Positions 54,108-61,805 of a DNA stretch of 64,000 nt are shown here, one piece after another. Numbering within the stretch: position 1 is the stretch's first letter; each line of letters opens with the position of its first letter. This stretch comes from B10-G9 sp964627755 (lineage in GTDB: Bacteria > Chloroflexota > Anaerolineae > Anaerolineales > UBA11858): NCBI GenBank assembly GCA_964627755.1, contig CAZVIH010000098.1, positions 1 to 64,000 on the forward strand, given 5' to 3'. A program made the position numbers and the translations under genes. The notes under the pieces are model-generated. The model was given only the letters and a program-made list of their open reading frames with translations. It was not told where the DNA came from and did not search any database.

Positions 54108-54549
54108 TAGAAGACCTGGGCAAATCATCTTTAGTAACGCGTTTTTCTTAACCATGCTTATCACTGCTGCCCGGGCATGGTATGTTATCAGCGGATCATT
54201 CCTGGTTTGGTTGCTCTGGGTGTTCGTCCTATTTGGACTCTACGTGCTGGCCTGGACCCTCCCAATAATAAATTCCAGATTATCTGATTATCTTTTCAAG
54301 GAACAGTACACTCCCCAAACGGTACCAGGAAAAAAATTTATGAGCATCTCAGCCAGATTTCTTCCTGTTGCAGGATCGATTGGCGCCTTGATCGGGATGT
54401 ATGGATCAAGAACTGGAGTTAATAATATTGCTTTATTGTTATTGGGAATTGCTTTTAGCCTTGCAAGCATTGGTCTATCTCAAGTAACTTCCCACCAGTT
54501 TTGGTGGGAAGATCGGCAGCAATCATTAAGCTCAAGGGATACTGATTAA
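54091..54549 (+). CDS. Integral membrane protein of unknown function
   Basis: Protein of 152 residues with about four hydrophobic segments (near 15-30, 35-58, 87-104 and 110-130). The ATG at 54091 overlaps the end of the preceding split frame and follows a G-rich stretch; a GTG at 54070 is in frame. No family recognised. It ends directly at the start of a second small membrane protein, so these small genes form a membrane cluster downstream of the cytochrome. Confidence 0.6.
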   Translation: MVRRGNRRPGQIIFSNAFFLTMLITAARAWYVISGSFLVWLLWVFVLFGLYVLAWTLPIINSRLSDYLFKEQYTPQTVPGKKFMSISARFLPVAGSIGALIGMYGSRTGVNNIALLLLGIAFSLASIGLSQVTSHQFWWEDRQQSLSSRDTD

Positions 54550-54639
54550 ATGATCTGGGCATCATTTGGTATATTGGTTGTGGCAGGTACTATGGGCGCT
54601 TATATTGGTATCATATTATCCCGTAAACGGAAAAATTAA
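54550..54639 (+). CDS. Single-helix membrane miniprotein
   Basis: A 29-residue frame whose ATG directly follows the TAA of the previous gene, so it is probably translated by re-initiation. One hydrophobic helix (about 4-24) ends in a basic RKRKN tail, as in many bacterial small membrane proteins. Function unknown. Confidence 0.45.
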   Translation: MIWASFGILVVAGTMGAYIGIILSRKRKN

Positions 54640-54880
54640 AAACCACCCAATATTGATCGGAACAAGAAAAGAGAACAGATCATCCCTTCCTCATTTCACA
54701 TCATGAAGTATTACCCCCTGGTAAATAAGCGTTGATATATTTTATATTTGCTCTCAGCTCGACCTGGTTCTGAGTTGGTGAAAAGGACCCTATAGGCTCA
54801 TCCGTTCAGGAACCCATGCAGATTTATTAAAATACGGCCTGATCGCATGCCAGACGACCTTAGCATAGCAATCTTCGCGC

Positions 54881-54909
54881 TTGACAGCCGTACACAAATA
54901 GACTATTAT
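54881..54909 (+). promoter_or_regulatory. Promoter of the DUF6364/PIN toxin-antitoxin operon
   Basis: TTGACA (54881-54886) and TATTAT (54904-54909) with a 17-base spacer, nearly the consensus. The -10 box overlaps an in-frame ATG at 54908, which shows that the true antitoxin start is the ATG at 54929. Confidence 0.75.
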
Positions 54910-54928
54910 GTATGGCAGGAGTGTTATC

Positions 54929-55165
54929 ATGCGAAAAACAAAGCTAACCGTCCGGATCCCCCAGGACCTGCTCGACGATTTCAGGCGCTACGCCGAAGAT
55001 AAGAATACCACCATGACCTCACTAGTGGAGGCCTTTCTGCGCCGACTCCCCCACCAGAAGATTCCGGAGGATGCCCCCATCGTCCGCCGCTTGAGTGGCA
55101 CGCTCTCTCAGGGTGTCAGTGTTGAAGATCACAAAAAACACCTAACTGAGAAATATGGCGGCTAA
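54929..55165 (+). CDS. Antitoxin, DUF6364-type (ribbon-helix-helix)
   Basis: Protein of 78 residues. The RHH strand and helices are RKTKLTVRIPQDLLDDFRRYA and NTTMTSLVEAFLRRL (about 2-40), followed by a flexible tail that would wrap the toxin. It probably dimerises on its own promoter and represses it. Start chosen from AGGAG seven bases upstream and the promoter position. It overlaps the toxin gene by 11 bases. Confidence 0.83.
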   Translation: MRKTKLTVRIPQDLLDDFRRYAEDKNTTMTSLVEAFLRRLPHQKIPEDAPIVRRLSGTLSQGVSVEDHKKHLTEKYGG

Positions 55166-55574
55166 ACCGGTTGTCCTAATCGATCTCAATATTATCCTTG
55201 ACGTTCTACAGAAGCGAGAACCTTTCCATGACGCTTCTGCCCAGGTGCTGGCTGGGATTGAAACAGGGTTAATCACAGGCTATCTTGCCGCCCACAGCAT
55301 AACTACGCTATTTTACCTGATCCAGAAGGATCAATCTACCAGCGCAGCTCGCGCAGCCATTACTGAGCTGCTGCAGTTCCTTAAAATTGCCCCCATCAAT
55401 CAGAGTACGATTGATCAAGCCCTGAATCTGGATTATCTCGATTTCGAAGATGCAGTTCAGATGATCTGTGCTCTGCAGTGCAAGGCAGATTATCTGATCA
55501 CCCGGGACCTTTCCGATTACCACCCCCCTCTTGTCCCGGTTCAGAAGCCGGTGGAATTCCTGGCAGCTCTATAA
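55155..55574 (+). CDS. PIN-domain toxin (VapC-like ribonuclease)
   Basis: Protein of 139 residues with PIN acidic residues: Asp10 in VLIDLNIILD, Glu/Asp in LDFEDAVQM and the Asp of ITRDLSDY. Such proteins are Mg-dependent RNases inhibited by the cognate antitoxin. The overlapping start with the antitoxin gene is typical of type II modules. The RNA target is unknown. Confidence 0.85.
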   Translation: MAAKPVVLIDLNIILDVLQKREPFHDASAQVLAGIETGLITGYLAAHSITTLFYLIQKDQSTSAARAAITELLQFLKIAPINQSTIDQALNLDYLDFEDAVQMICALQCKADYLITRDLSDYHPPLVPVQKPVEFLAAL

Positions 55575-55685
55575 GGCTTTCTAACCTTCTCGGGTATCCA
55601 GTCCTCTAATCTCGTGTTAGACGGCAGCGTTTTCCTCTTCTAATGCATCCATATAAAGACTAAAATCCAACCATTTTTCAGGTAA

Positions 55686-55706
55686 TTTTAACCAATACAG
55701 TTAAAA
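55686..55706. promoter_or_regulatory. Palindromic operator, distal copy (SatD operon)
   Basis: TTTTAAC, seven bases, GTTAAAA: an inverted repeat. The 19-base core TTTAACCAATACAGTTAAA differs from the proximal copy at two positions only. Its centre is 56 bases upstream of the other, roughly five helical turns, which would allow cooperative binding. Confidence 0.65.
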
Positions 55707-55742
55707 ACCATCTATTTAAGCTATCTGATTAAATAAGCCGTT

Positions 55743-55761
55743 TTTAACCCATACGGTTAAA
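55743..55761. promoter_or_regulatory. Palindromic operator, proximal copy (SatD operon)
   Basis: TTTAACC, CATAC, GGTTAAA: perfect 7-bp arms. It overlaps a possible promoter (TTAACC at 55744-55749 and TAGAAT at 55768-55773), so a bound protein would block transcription of the SatD-like gene. Confidence 0.7.
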
Positions 55762-55808
55762 CTATGCTAGAATACATGTGTAATTCATTATCCCAAGGAA
55801 ATTTTCCA

Positions 55809-56465
55809 ATGCAAATCGGTAAAAAGTACATAGTGACCATCGGAGATGTAATCTCCTCCAGGAAAGTCAAGAAAAGAAACGACCTTCAGAATATGCTGCT
55901 GGAAGTATTTAATGATCTGAACACTCCTGGGCAAGAAAACCATTTAATTTCTCCGTATACTATAACGTTGGGAGATGAATTCCAAGCAGTTTACCAGAAA
56001 TCAGATCATCTATTCTTAGACTCTATCTGCATACTGGAAAAAACATTCCCCCAAAAAATCAGGTTCTCATTTGGCATAGGTGAAATTAGCACAAAGATTA
56101 ACCAGGAACAGTCTATAGGAATGGACGGAAGTGCTTTTTATTTTGCCAGAGAAGGCATCGTTAACCTAAAAGATCAAAGGGGGAATTACAAATTCAACAT
56201 CTACGGTTTGGAAGATCCCGAGATAGAGAATTTATATAACAATGCGCTATACATATTTTCCAATCTGCTTGAGGGATGGAATAAAAATAGATACTACATA
56301 CTGCGCAGCACCATGGAAGGAAAAGCGGTGAAAGAGATTGCCAAGGAATTAAAGCTTACAGAGACAGCTGTCTACATGAACATATATGATGGGAGTATCC
56401 GCGAGATGATTGCCATCCAGGAAATCATGATCAACCGGATCAATAAACGACTACTGGAGAAGTGA
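55809..56465 (+). CDS. SatD-family protein with C-terminal helix-turn-helix
   Basis: Protein of 218 residues. The N-terminus IVTIGDVISSRKVKKRNDL and the TLGDEFQAVY segment are the SatD family core. The C-terminal part (about 165-205, GKAVKEIAKELKLTETAVYM) looks like a sigma-type HTH, so it may bind the two palindromes upstream. The ATG at 55809 matches family N-termini and follows AAGGAAA; an ATG at 55764 would lie upstream of the likely transcript start. SatD proteins are linked to phage-resistance or stress loci in some bacteria; their activity is not established. It is coupled to the next membrane-protein gene. Confidence 0.75.
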   Translation: MQIGKKYIVTIGDVISSRKVKKRNDLQNMLLEVFNDLNTPGQENHLISPYTITLGDEFQAVYQKSDHLFLDSICILEKTFPQKIRFSFGIGEISTKINQEQSIGMDGSAFYFAREGIVNLKDQRGNYKFNIYGLEDPEIENLYNNALYIFSNLLEGWNKNRYYILRSTMEGKAVKEIAKELKLTETAVYMNIYDGSIREMIAIQEIMINRINKRLLEK

Positions 56466-57226
56466 TGATTATCTATCTGTTAAATCTACTAATGCTGTCC
56501 AGGATTGGCTATACATTCGTTGATGACAGAATAGAATTCAAACAAATGCCATATTTCTTGATCGTTCAAGGTATAGGCATAGCGACACTATCGATCAGTC
56601 GCGCCTGGTTTGGTTTATTGATATCCGTCATAATTTTAAATACCCTGATAATTTATTGGGAGAGGAAAACAAGGAATCCCAAAATTGTACGAATCGTCTC
56701 GCTCCTCGGATTTTCAATCATCTACTCATTGTTCGTAAGCCTTTCAGGCAAGATTACTTTCAACCCGGTGATTATTTCTTGGGTAAAAAGCATAAACGAT
56801 TCTTTTTCAATCGTAAAAAATCTAAATGAGCTTTCCCGGATAAACACATATACTCTTGGTTTGCTGTTTATCTTAAATGAATCAAACACGATCATCAGAC
56901 AGCTATTTGATTGGATAAAAATCAGTCCTGATCCACCAGAAAGTAGCGCATCTGATGTGGATGTGATTCCTCCAGCAGATAAGTATATAAAAATCGATGA
57001 ATACAAATCGGGCAGGTTGATTGGAATTTTAGAAAGATTGTTTGCCTATTTTGCAGTTGTGTTAAACGAATATTCAATTATTGGTTTTATACTTGCGGCC
57101 AAAGCATTCGCTAGATTCAAGGAGCTCGAAAAGAAAGCCTACGCAGAATACGTCCTGATCGGCACCTTAGCATCTATCTTGATTGCCTTTGTCGCTGCAA
57201 GTTTCATAATCTCGCTCGCCAAATAG
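56465..57226 (+). CDS. Membrane protein partnered with SatD
   Basis: Integral membrane protein of 253 residues with hydrophobic segments near 1-12, 28-60, 75-95, 195-220 and 230-250, and a cytoplasmic or exported loop (about 145-190). The ATG overlaps the SatD stop (TGATG); a GTG at 56462 is in frame. Membrane partners of this sort are common beside SatD genes. No enzymatic motif is seen. Confidence 0.65.
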   Translation: MIIYLLNLLMLSRIGYTFVDDRIEFKQMPYFLIVQGIGIATLSISRAWFGLLISVIILNTLIIYWERKTRNPKIVRIVSLLGFSIIYSLFVSLSGKITFNPVIISWVKSINDSFSIVKNLNELSRINTYTLGLLFILNESNTIIRQLFDWIKISPDPPESSASDVDVIPPADKYIKIDEYKSGRLIGILERLFAYFAVVLNEYSIIGFILAAKAFARFKELEKKAYAEYVLIGTLASILIAFVAASFIISLAK

Positions 57227-57258
57227 CCTAATCGGATGTCAGACGCCCATAGAAACCC

Positions 57259-57276
57259 CTGACAGTCAGTCAGACG
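57259..57276. promoter_or_regulatory. CTGAC-N-GTCAG motif, first copy
   Basis: CTGACAGTCAGTCAGACG: an 11-base palindrome CTGAC-A-GTCAG followed by TCAGACG. The same 18 bases with one change recur at 63936-63953. The form fits a repressor operator, but no target gene is clear here. Confidence 0.35.
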
Positions 57277-57354
57277 ACAAAAATATTTTCCAGATTTAAG
57301 GTTTTTCATTAAGAACCACCTCCGGATTTATAATCCACTGTAAGAAAAATCCTC

Positions 57355-57383
57355 TTGCCAATTATACGGCAATGCCGTATAAT
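57355..57383 (+). promoter_or_regulatory. higBA promoter with overlapping palindromic operator
   Basis: TTGCCA (57355-57360) and TATAAT (57378-57383) lie 17 bases apart. A perfect 11-bp inverted repeat (ATTATACGGCA, one base, TGCCGTATAAT; 57361-57383) fills the spacer and -10 box, so the antitoxin can shut the promoter. The predicted transcript start (about 57390) coincides with the toxin ATG at 57391, implying a leaderless message. Confidence 0.8.
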
Positions 57384-57390
57384 GCCAGAT

Positions 57391-57702
57391 ATGGAATTCA
57401 TTGAGACCTCTCTATTCACGAGAATAATTTATGATTACCTGAGTGAAGATGAATATTTTGGTCTACAAGTACATTTGCTAAATCATCCAGAAAGCGGCAA
57501 AATCATTCGTGGCTCAGGGGGGGTAAGAAAAATCCGCTGGTCCACGAGCGGTAAAGGGAAAAGTGGCGGGATACGGGTAGTCTATTATTGGAAGGTAAGA
57601 AAAGATGAAATCTGGCTGCTAACGGTATATGCAAAAAACGAACAAGAAACAATCTCAGGGCATATATTGAGGAAAATTGCGGAGGAAATCAAAAATGACT
57701 GA
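57391..57702 (+). CDS. HigB/RelE-type toxin
   Basis: Protein of 103 residues of the RelE/HigB mRNA-interferase group. Family features: MEFIETSLFTRII, the GSGGVRKIRW strand, and GGIRVVYYWKV with LLTVYAKNEQ. Two in-frame upstream ATGs (57355 and 57382) lie within the promoter, so the ATG at 57391 is preferred and also matches family N-termini. There is no ribosome site, fitting leaderless translation. It precedes its antitoxin, the order typical of higBA. Confidence 0.88.
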   Translation: MEFIETSLFTRIIYDYLSEDEYFGLQVHLLNHPESGKIIRGSGGVRKIRWSTSGKGKSGGIRVVYYWKVRKDEIWLLTVYAKNEQETISGHILRKIAEEIKND

Positions 57703-57982
57703 CAGAAATATTGGATTAGAGATATTAGACGGAATCAAAGAAATCAAAGCTTTCAAAAAAGGCAAAGCTGATCTCGTAACGAGAAAGCTGAGCGAACCCT
57801 CACATCCAAAAGAAATTCGTGCTAGATTAAATCTATCGCAATCAGCATTTGCCAGCCTGATGGGCGTAAGCGTGCGCACGGTCCAGGACTGGGAGCAAGA
57901 CAGACGGGAACCGCGCGGCCCTGCAAAATCACTATTGCGGATCGCAGAACAACATCCTGAAGTGTTCCTTGAAGTAGCGTAA
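57695..57982 (+). CDS. HigA-type antitoxin (XRE helix-turn-helix)
   Basis: Protein of 95 residues; the HTH domain is at about 38-75, with LNLSQSAFASLMGVSVRTVQ as the two DNA-contact helices, followed by DWEQDRREPRGPAKSLLRI, typical of HigA. It should neutralise the toxin and bind the palindrome at 57361-57383. The ATG at 57695 follows GGAGG; it overlaps the toxin gene by eight bases. Confidence 0.9.
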   Translation: MTDRNIGLEILDGIKEIKAFKKGKADLVTRKLSEPSHPKEIRARLNLSQSAFASLMGVSVRTVQDWEQDRREPRGPAKSLLRIAEQHPEVFLEVA

Positions 57983-58334
57983 GGTAGAATAGCAAATCAA
58001 ACTATCTTATTCCAAGTGCTAGTCGAATATTTGATGCCAGCACTCCTATCCTTCAGAATTAAGATTCTCGAAAATGTAACACTTCTGTGAGTTATCTCTA
58101 CCTAGAAATAGGGAGGGGTGGTGTTCGGAATCTGTCTCTTTAGGAGTACTGGAACCGCTTGAGAGTGATCTCGAGCGGTTCTTTTCAATGATCCAATTTT
58201 GACTCTAGGCAAAAAAAATTAGTTAGCAGATTTTCTTCTGAATTCCTCCTGTTTTTTCGCAAAAACGTTCGGGGCTCATTTGAGATACCCGTACCAAAGT
58301 AGATACTTTATTATGGGATTCTTCATTTATAAAT
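57983..58334. other. Spacer between converging higBA and the export operon
   Basis: No gene. It contains a strong terminator at 58152-58186, listed separately, which may serve the plus-strand transcript. The last 100 bases are AT-rich without further signals. Confidence 0.5.
58152..58186 (+). terminator. Rho-independent terminator
   Basis: GAACCGCTTGAGA (58152-58164) pairs with TCTCGAGCGGTTC (58169-58181) over 13 bp with one G-T pair and a GTGA loop, followed by TTTTC. The stem is GC-rich at its base. It probably ends transcription from higBA. Confidence 0.8.
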
Positions 58335-59675
58335 CTAATGGTTTATGTTGAAGTTGACATCTGCAGGCATCCCCGGTTTTAGTTTTCCTTCCGGATTAGG
58401 CACTGCCAATCTCACAGCATACACTGTAGCCTGGCGCCCTTCCACCGTCTGGACATTCCTGGGAGTGAATTCAGCCTGATTGGAGATATAGACAACCTCA
58501 CCAGTAAATGATTCTCCTGGAAATGAATCGACCTGGATGGATACTTCCTGTTCAAGATAAATATTCCCGTATTCAGTTTCTGGTATGTACACTACCAACT
58601 CTACTTCATCCAACTGCCCAATGACCATGACAACAGCTGCAGGGGTCACGGTCTCACCGATCTCAAGATTACGGCTCAGTACAACGCCGTCCATTGGAGA
58701 ATAAACCGCAGTTTTCTCGATTTGAATTTCCAGTAATTCCAGTGCCGCACTCGCCTGAGCCAAAGATGCTTCTGCCTGGACCACGGCAGTTTTGGCCTGC
58801 TCCACCCCTGCTAGAGCCGCTTCAACCTGCAAGGATTCTTCTCCTTGTAAGATCATCATCAATTGATCCCGCGTATTTGCCAACTGGGCCCTGGCTACGG
58901 CTGATTCAGCCCGAGCGTGGAGAATATTCTCTGCAGCAGTTGTCGATAACAAACGGTTGTACTCGAGTTGAACAGATTCCAATTCAGCCAAAATCGCGTC
59001 AGAGGTTTCTTGGGCCACTTCAACGAGCGCATCATCATTGGCAGCCTCTGCTTGCTGGAGGGTGATAGCGGCAATACTGAATGCTTCCTGGAGCTGGGCC
59101 AGTTCTTTCTCAGTCCCAATAAAATCACCATTGCTAGCATCTTGAAGTTCATCATCCAGATTTTCCAGCTGAATTTCCAGGTACCTCTCCATATCCTCCA
59201 CTTCAGCTTCCAGGGCTGAAATTCGCTCATGCTTCTCAAAATACCAGACTGGTAGATCAATTTCCTCCAGTTGGGAGGTCAGCCAGGATTGATTACGAAT
59301 TTCAATTTCCTCAAACCGAGCGGACTGAACGGTCAGATCATACTGCAGCCGGGTGCTGGCAAGCTGAGCCTCAGCTGCAGAGACCGCAGCCTGGGCAACC
59401 TCAACCGCGGCCTGAGCCTGATCATATTGGACCTGAAGCAGCTGATCATCGATCCGAAAGAGGACGTCTCCTCTTGCCACCTTATCCCCTTCTCTGACGG
59501 CAATCTCAAGCACTTTTCCACCCAGCTCAGATGAGATCCTGACATCTTTTGCGGCGATCGTGCCTGATGTCAGCAAAACTTTCGGCTTTGGCTCTGTCAA
59601 ACTTTGACAGCCACTGAGGATCAAACTCAACACCAGCACCAGCAGCAAAATCGGGTTCAGACTCTTCTTCTTCAT
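58335..59675 (-). CDS. HlyD/YbhG-type membrane-fusion lipoprotein of an export system
   Basis: Adaptor of 446 residues. The signal peptide ends in a lipobox (LILSGC). Biotinyl-lipoyl-like half-motifs (VREGDKVARGDVLFRIDDQL and AVYSPMDGVVLSRNLEIGET) flank a long Ala/Glu-rich coiled coil (about 80-310), then a beta-barrel domain. It would bridge the ABC-2 permease to the outside. The arrangement ATPase, ATPase, permease, adaptor on one strand, with a divergent TetR regulator, parallels the E. coli ybhGFSR/cecR system. It lies 33 bases after the permease gene. Confidence 0.85.
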   Translation of the reverse strand: MKKKSLNPILLLVLVLSLILSGCQSLTEPKPKVLLTSGTIAAKDVRISSELGGKVLEIAVREGDKVARGDVLFRIDDQLLQVQYDQAQAAVEVAQAAVSAAEAQLASTRLQYDLTVQSARFEEIEIRNQSWLTSQLEEIDLPVWYFEKHERISALEAEVEDMERYLEIQLENLDDELQDASNGDFIGTEKELAQLQEAFSIAAITLQQAEAANDDALVEVAQETSDAILAELESVQLEYNRLLSTTAAENILHARAESAVARAQLANTRDQLMMILQGEESLQVEAALAGVEQAKTAVVQAEASLAQASAALELLEIQIEKTAVYSPMDGVVLSRNLEIGETVTPAAVVMVIGQLDEVELVVYIPETEYGNIYLEQEVSIQVDSFPGESFTGEVVYISNQAEFTPRNVQTVEGRQATVYAVRLAVPNPEGKLKPGMPADVNFNINH

Positions 59676-59708
59676 TTTTATTCTCCATTCCTGTCAATAA
59701 TGAGTTAT

Positions 59709-60845
59709 TCACAAACGCTTGCGGAAGATTAACACACTTGCTAAGAACACAAGGACGCTAAAAAGCATCATAGGCCAGATCCAGGGCCATAAATATGCCG
59801 CCCCAATGCCTTTCATGAGGATGCCACGAAGGATCTCCAAGTAATATGTCAGCGGCAGGATGTATCCACTGTAAAATGCCAGATCGGGCATATTTTGCCG
59901 CGGCCAGATCAAACCCGAGAGCATCACTGCCGGAAGGATGATGAATACGGCCAGATACAGCGCTTCAATCTGGGTACGCGAGATATTAGAGATTAGCACA
60001 CCTAAACCTAAAGACCCCACCAGAAAAATCCCGGATAAAAGGACCATCAGGAACAAATTCCCGGTGACTTTCATCCCAAATACCAACACACCGGTTGCTA
60101 ACACCATGGCTAGATTAATGGCAGCAACAGCCACGTAGGGCAAGATTTTCCCTATCATGAGCTCCCAGGGTTTGATGGGAGTGACAATCAACTGCTCCAG
60201 AGTTCCTTGTTCTCGTTCGCGAACGATGGCAAATGCGGTTAACAACAAAGCCTGTACCTGCAGGATCAAGCCTGTCAGCCCCGGAAGTAGGAAGTCCATT
60301 CGGCGCATGTTCGGGTTGTACAGGAACTGAATATGTGTGCGGACAGGAAGCTCTAAATCCAGCACCAACCCGGTTCTGGTCATTCTGCTAATCAGGATCT
60401 CCTGAGCAAAGGATTGGCTGACAAAATCCGCTGCGAGCTGTGCAGTTTGGGCTAGCGTAGGATCTGTACTGTCGATGTAGAACACCAGGGGGCTGGATCC
60501 TCCAGCGCTGATTTCTCTCCCTAAGTATTCAGGGATCAACAATCCCACACGAACTGCGCCTTGATCGAGCAATCCCAACAGTTCCTCTTCGCTGTATGCT
60601 TCGGCAGTATATTGGAAATATCCACTTGCGAGATAACGATCGATCATTTGGCGGCTTTGATCACTTTTTGATTGATCAAATACTGCAAGTGGAATATCTT
60701 CAATGTCGTTCAATACAGCAAAGCCCAACAAAACCAGCAGCATCACCGGTAGGATAATCACCAGAACCAGCGCTCTCACATCCCGAATGACATGAAGCCA
60801 TTCTTTATAGATAATAGTGGTCACGCGGCGAATAGATTGATTCAT
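59709..60845 (-). CDS. ABC-2 type transporter permease (YbhS/YbhR-like)
   Basis: Membrane protein of 378 residues: one N-terminal helix (about 25-45), a large exported domain (about 50-170) and five C-terminal helices (about 185-375). The segment EREQGTLEQLIVTPIKPWELMIGK near 207-230 is the conserved ABC-2 coupling motif. Ybh-like systems use two such permeases; only one is present here, so it may form a homodimer. It probably exports a drug or lipid-like compound. Confidence 0.87.
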   Translation of the reverse strand: MNQSIRRVTTIIYKEWLHVIRDVRALVLVIILPVMLLVLLGFAVLNDIEDIPLAVFDQSKSDQSRQMIDRYLASGYFQYTAEAYSEEELLGLLDQGAVRVGLLIPEYLGREISAGGSSPLVFYIDSTDPTLAQTAQLAADFVSQSFAQEILISRMTRTGLVLDLELPVRTHIQFLYNPNMRRMDFLLPGLTGLILQVQALLLTAFAIVREREQGTLEQLIVTPIKPWELMIGKILPYVAVAAINLAMVLATGVLVFGMKVTGNLFLMVLLSGIFLVGSLGLGVLISNISRTQIEALYLAVFIILPAVMLSGLIWPRQNMPDLAFYSGYILPLTYYLEILRGILMKGIGAAYLWPWIWPMMLFSVLVFLASVLIFRKRL

Positions 60846-60854
60846 TTCATCTCC

Positions 60855-61805
60855 TCAAGCCAACTTTATCGAGGTTTCCGTATGTTCCTGATCCTCAACC
60901 AACCAGATGAACACATCTTCCAGGGAAGGTAATACGCGTTCGATCCTGGGAATGATTCCCTGGGCTGCCAAGGCTGTTTCGACTTCTTTCTGTTCCCTTT
61001 CATGATCCACCAGTACATGCAGCAGCACGCCATGCGCGGTGATGTCCTGGACAAATGGCAATGCCTTCAAGATCATTTCAGTCTTCCCCTGGTCAGGAGC
61101 ATCAATTTCAAACAAAACACCCTTGAGCATATCTTTCAGGGATTCCGGGGCTGCCAGAGCAATCATGCGTGAGCGATACATCATCCCGATCAGGTTGCAG
61201 AATTCGGCCTCATCCATGTAGTGGGTTGTAGCCAACACGCTGACATCTTGAGCAGCCAGCGTATAGATCAATTCCCAGAACTCCCGTCGGGAGACCGGGT
61301 CCACTCCCGCGGTAGGCTCATCGAGGAACAGCATGGGCGGGTTATGGACGATAGCACAGGCCAGTGCCAACCTCTGCCGCCAGGCACCAGAGAGATTATC
61401 GGTCAGCTGTTTTTCATGTCCGCGCAACCCAGCCATTTCGATCAATTCTCCCAAACGTGTTGGGAGGGCATTCAGAGGCACATCATACATATGGGCGTAA
61501 AATCGCAGGTTCTCTACTACCGTCAGATCGTGGTACAGTGAAAATTGTTGAGACATGTAGCCTATCTGCTGTTTGACCTGTTCAGGCTGAGTACGAACGT
61601 CAAAGCCTAATACACTGGCTTCGCCCGCAGAGGGTGAAAGAATTCCGCACAACATGCGGATCAAGGTGGTCTTTCCAGCCCCATTCGGCCCCAGCAACCC
61701 AAAGATTTCTCCCCGGGGAATATTGAAACTTACCTGGTCCACCGCAGTGAAACCCCCAAACTTGCGTGTGAGCTTATCCGCTGTAATTGAACTCATTCCC
61801 TTCAT
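60855..61805 (-). CDS. ABC transporter ATP-binding protein (intact)
   Basis: ATPase of 316 residues: Walker A GPNGAGKTT (about 38-46), signature LSGAWRQRLALACA, in which AW replaces the usual GM/GQ, and Walker B MLFLDEPTAGVDP. A C-terminal regulatory extension (about 230-310) is typical of ABC-2 exporters. Its ATG overlaps the stop of the split ATPase gene upstream (61802-61805), so it was translationally coupled to it. Confidence 0.88.
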   Translation of the reverse strand: MKGMSSITADKLTRKFGGFTAVDQVSFNIPRGEIFGLLGPNGAGKTTLIRMLCGILSPSAGEASVLGFDVRTQPEQVKQQIGYMSQQFSLYHDLTVVENLRFYAHMYDVPLNALPTRLGELIEMAGLRGHEKQLTDNLSGAWRQRLALACAIVHNPPMLFLDEPTAGVDPVSRREFWELIYTLAAQDVSVLATTHYMDEAEFCNLIGMMYRSRMIALAAPESLKDMLKGVLFEIDAPDQGKTEMILKALPFVQDITAHGVLLHVLVDHEREQKEVETALAAQGIIPRIERVLPSLEDVFIWLVEDQEHTETSIKLA

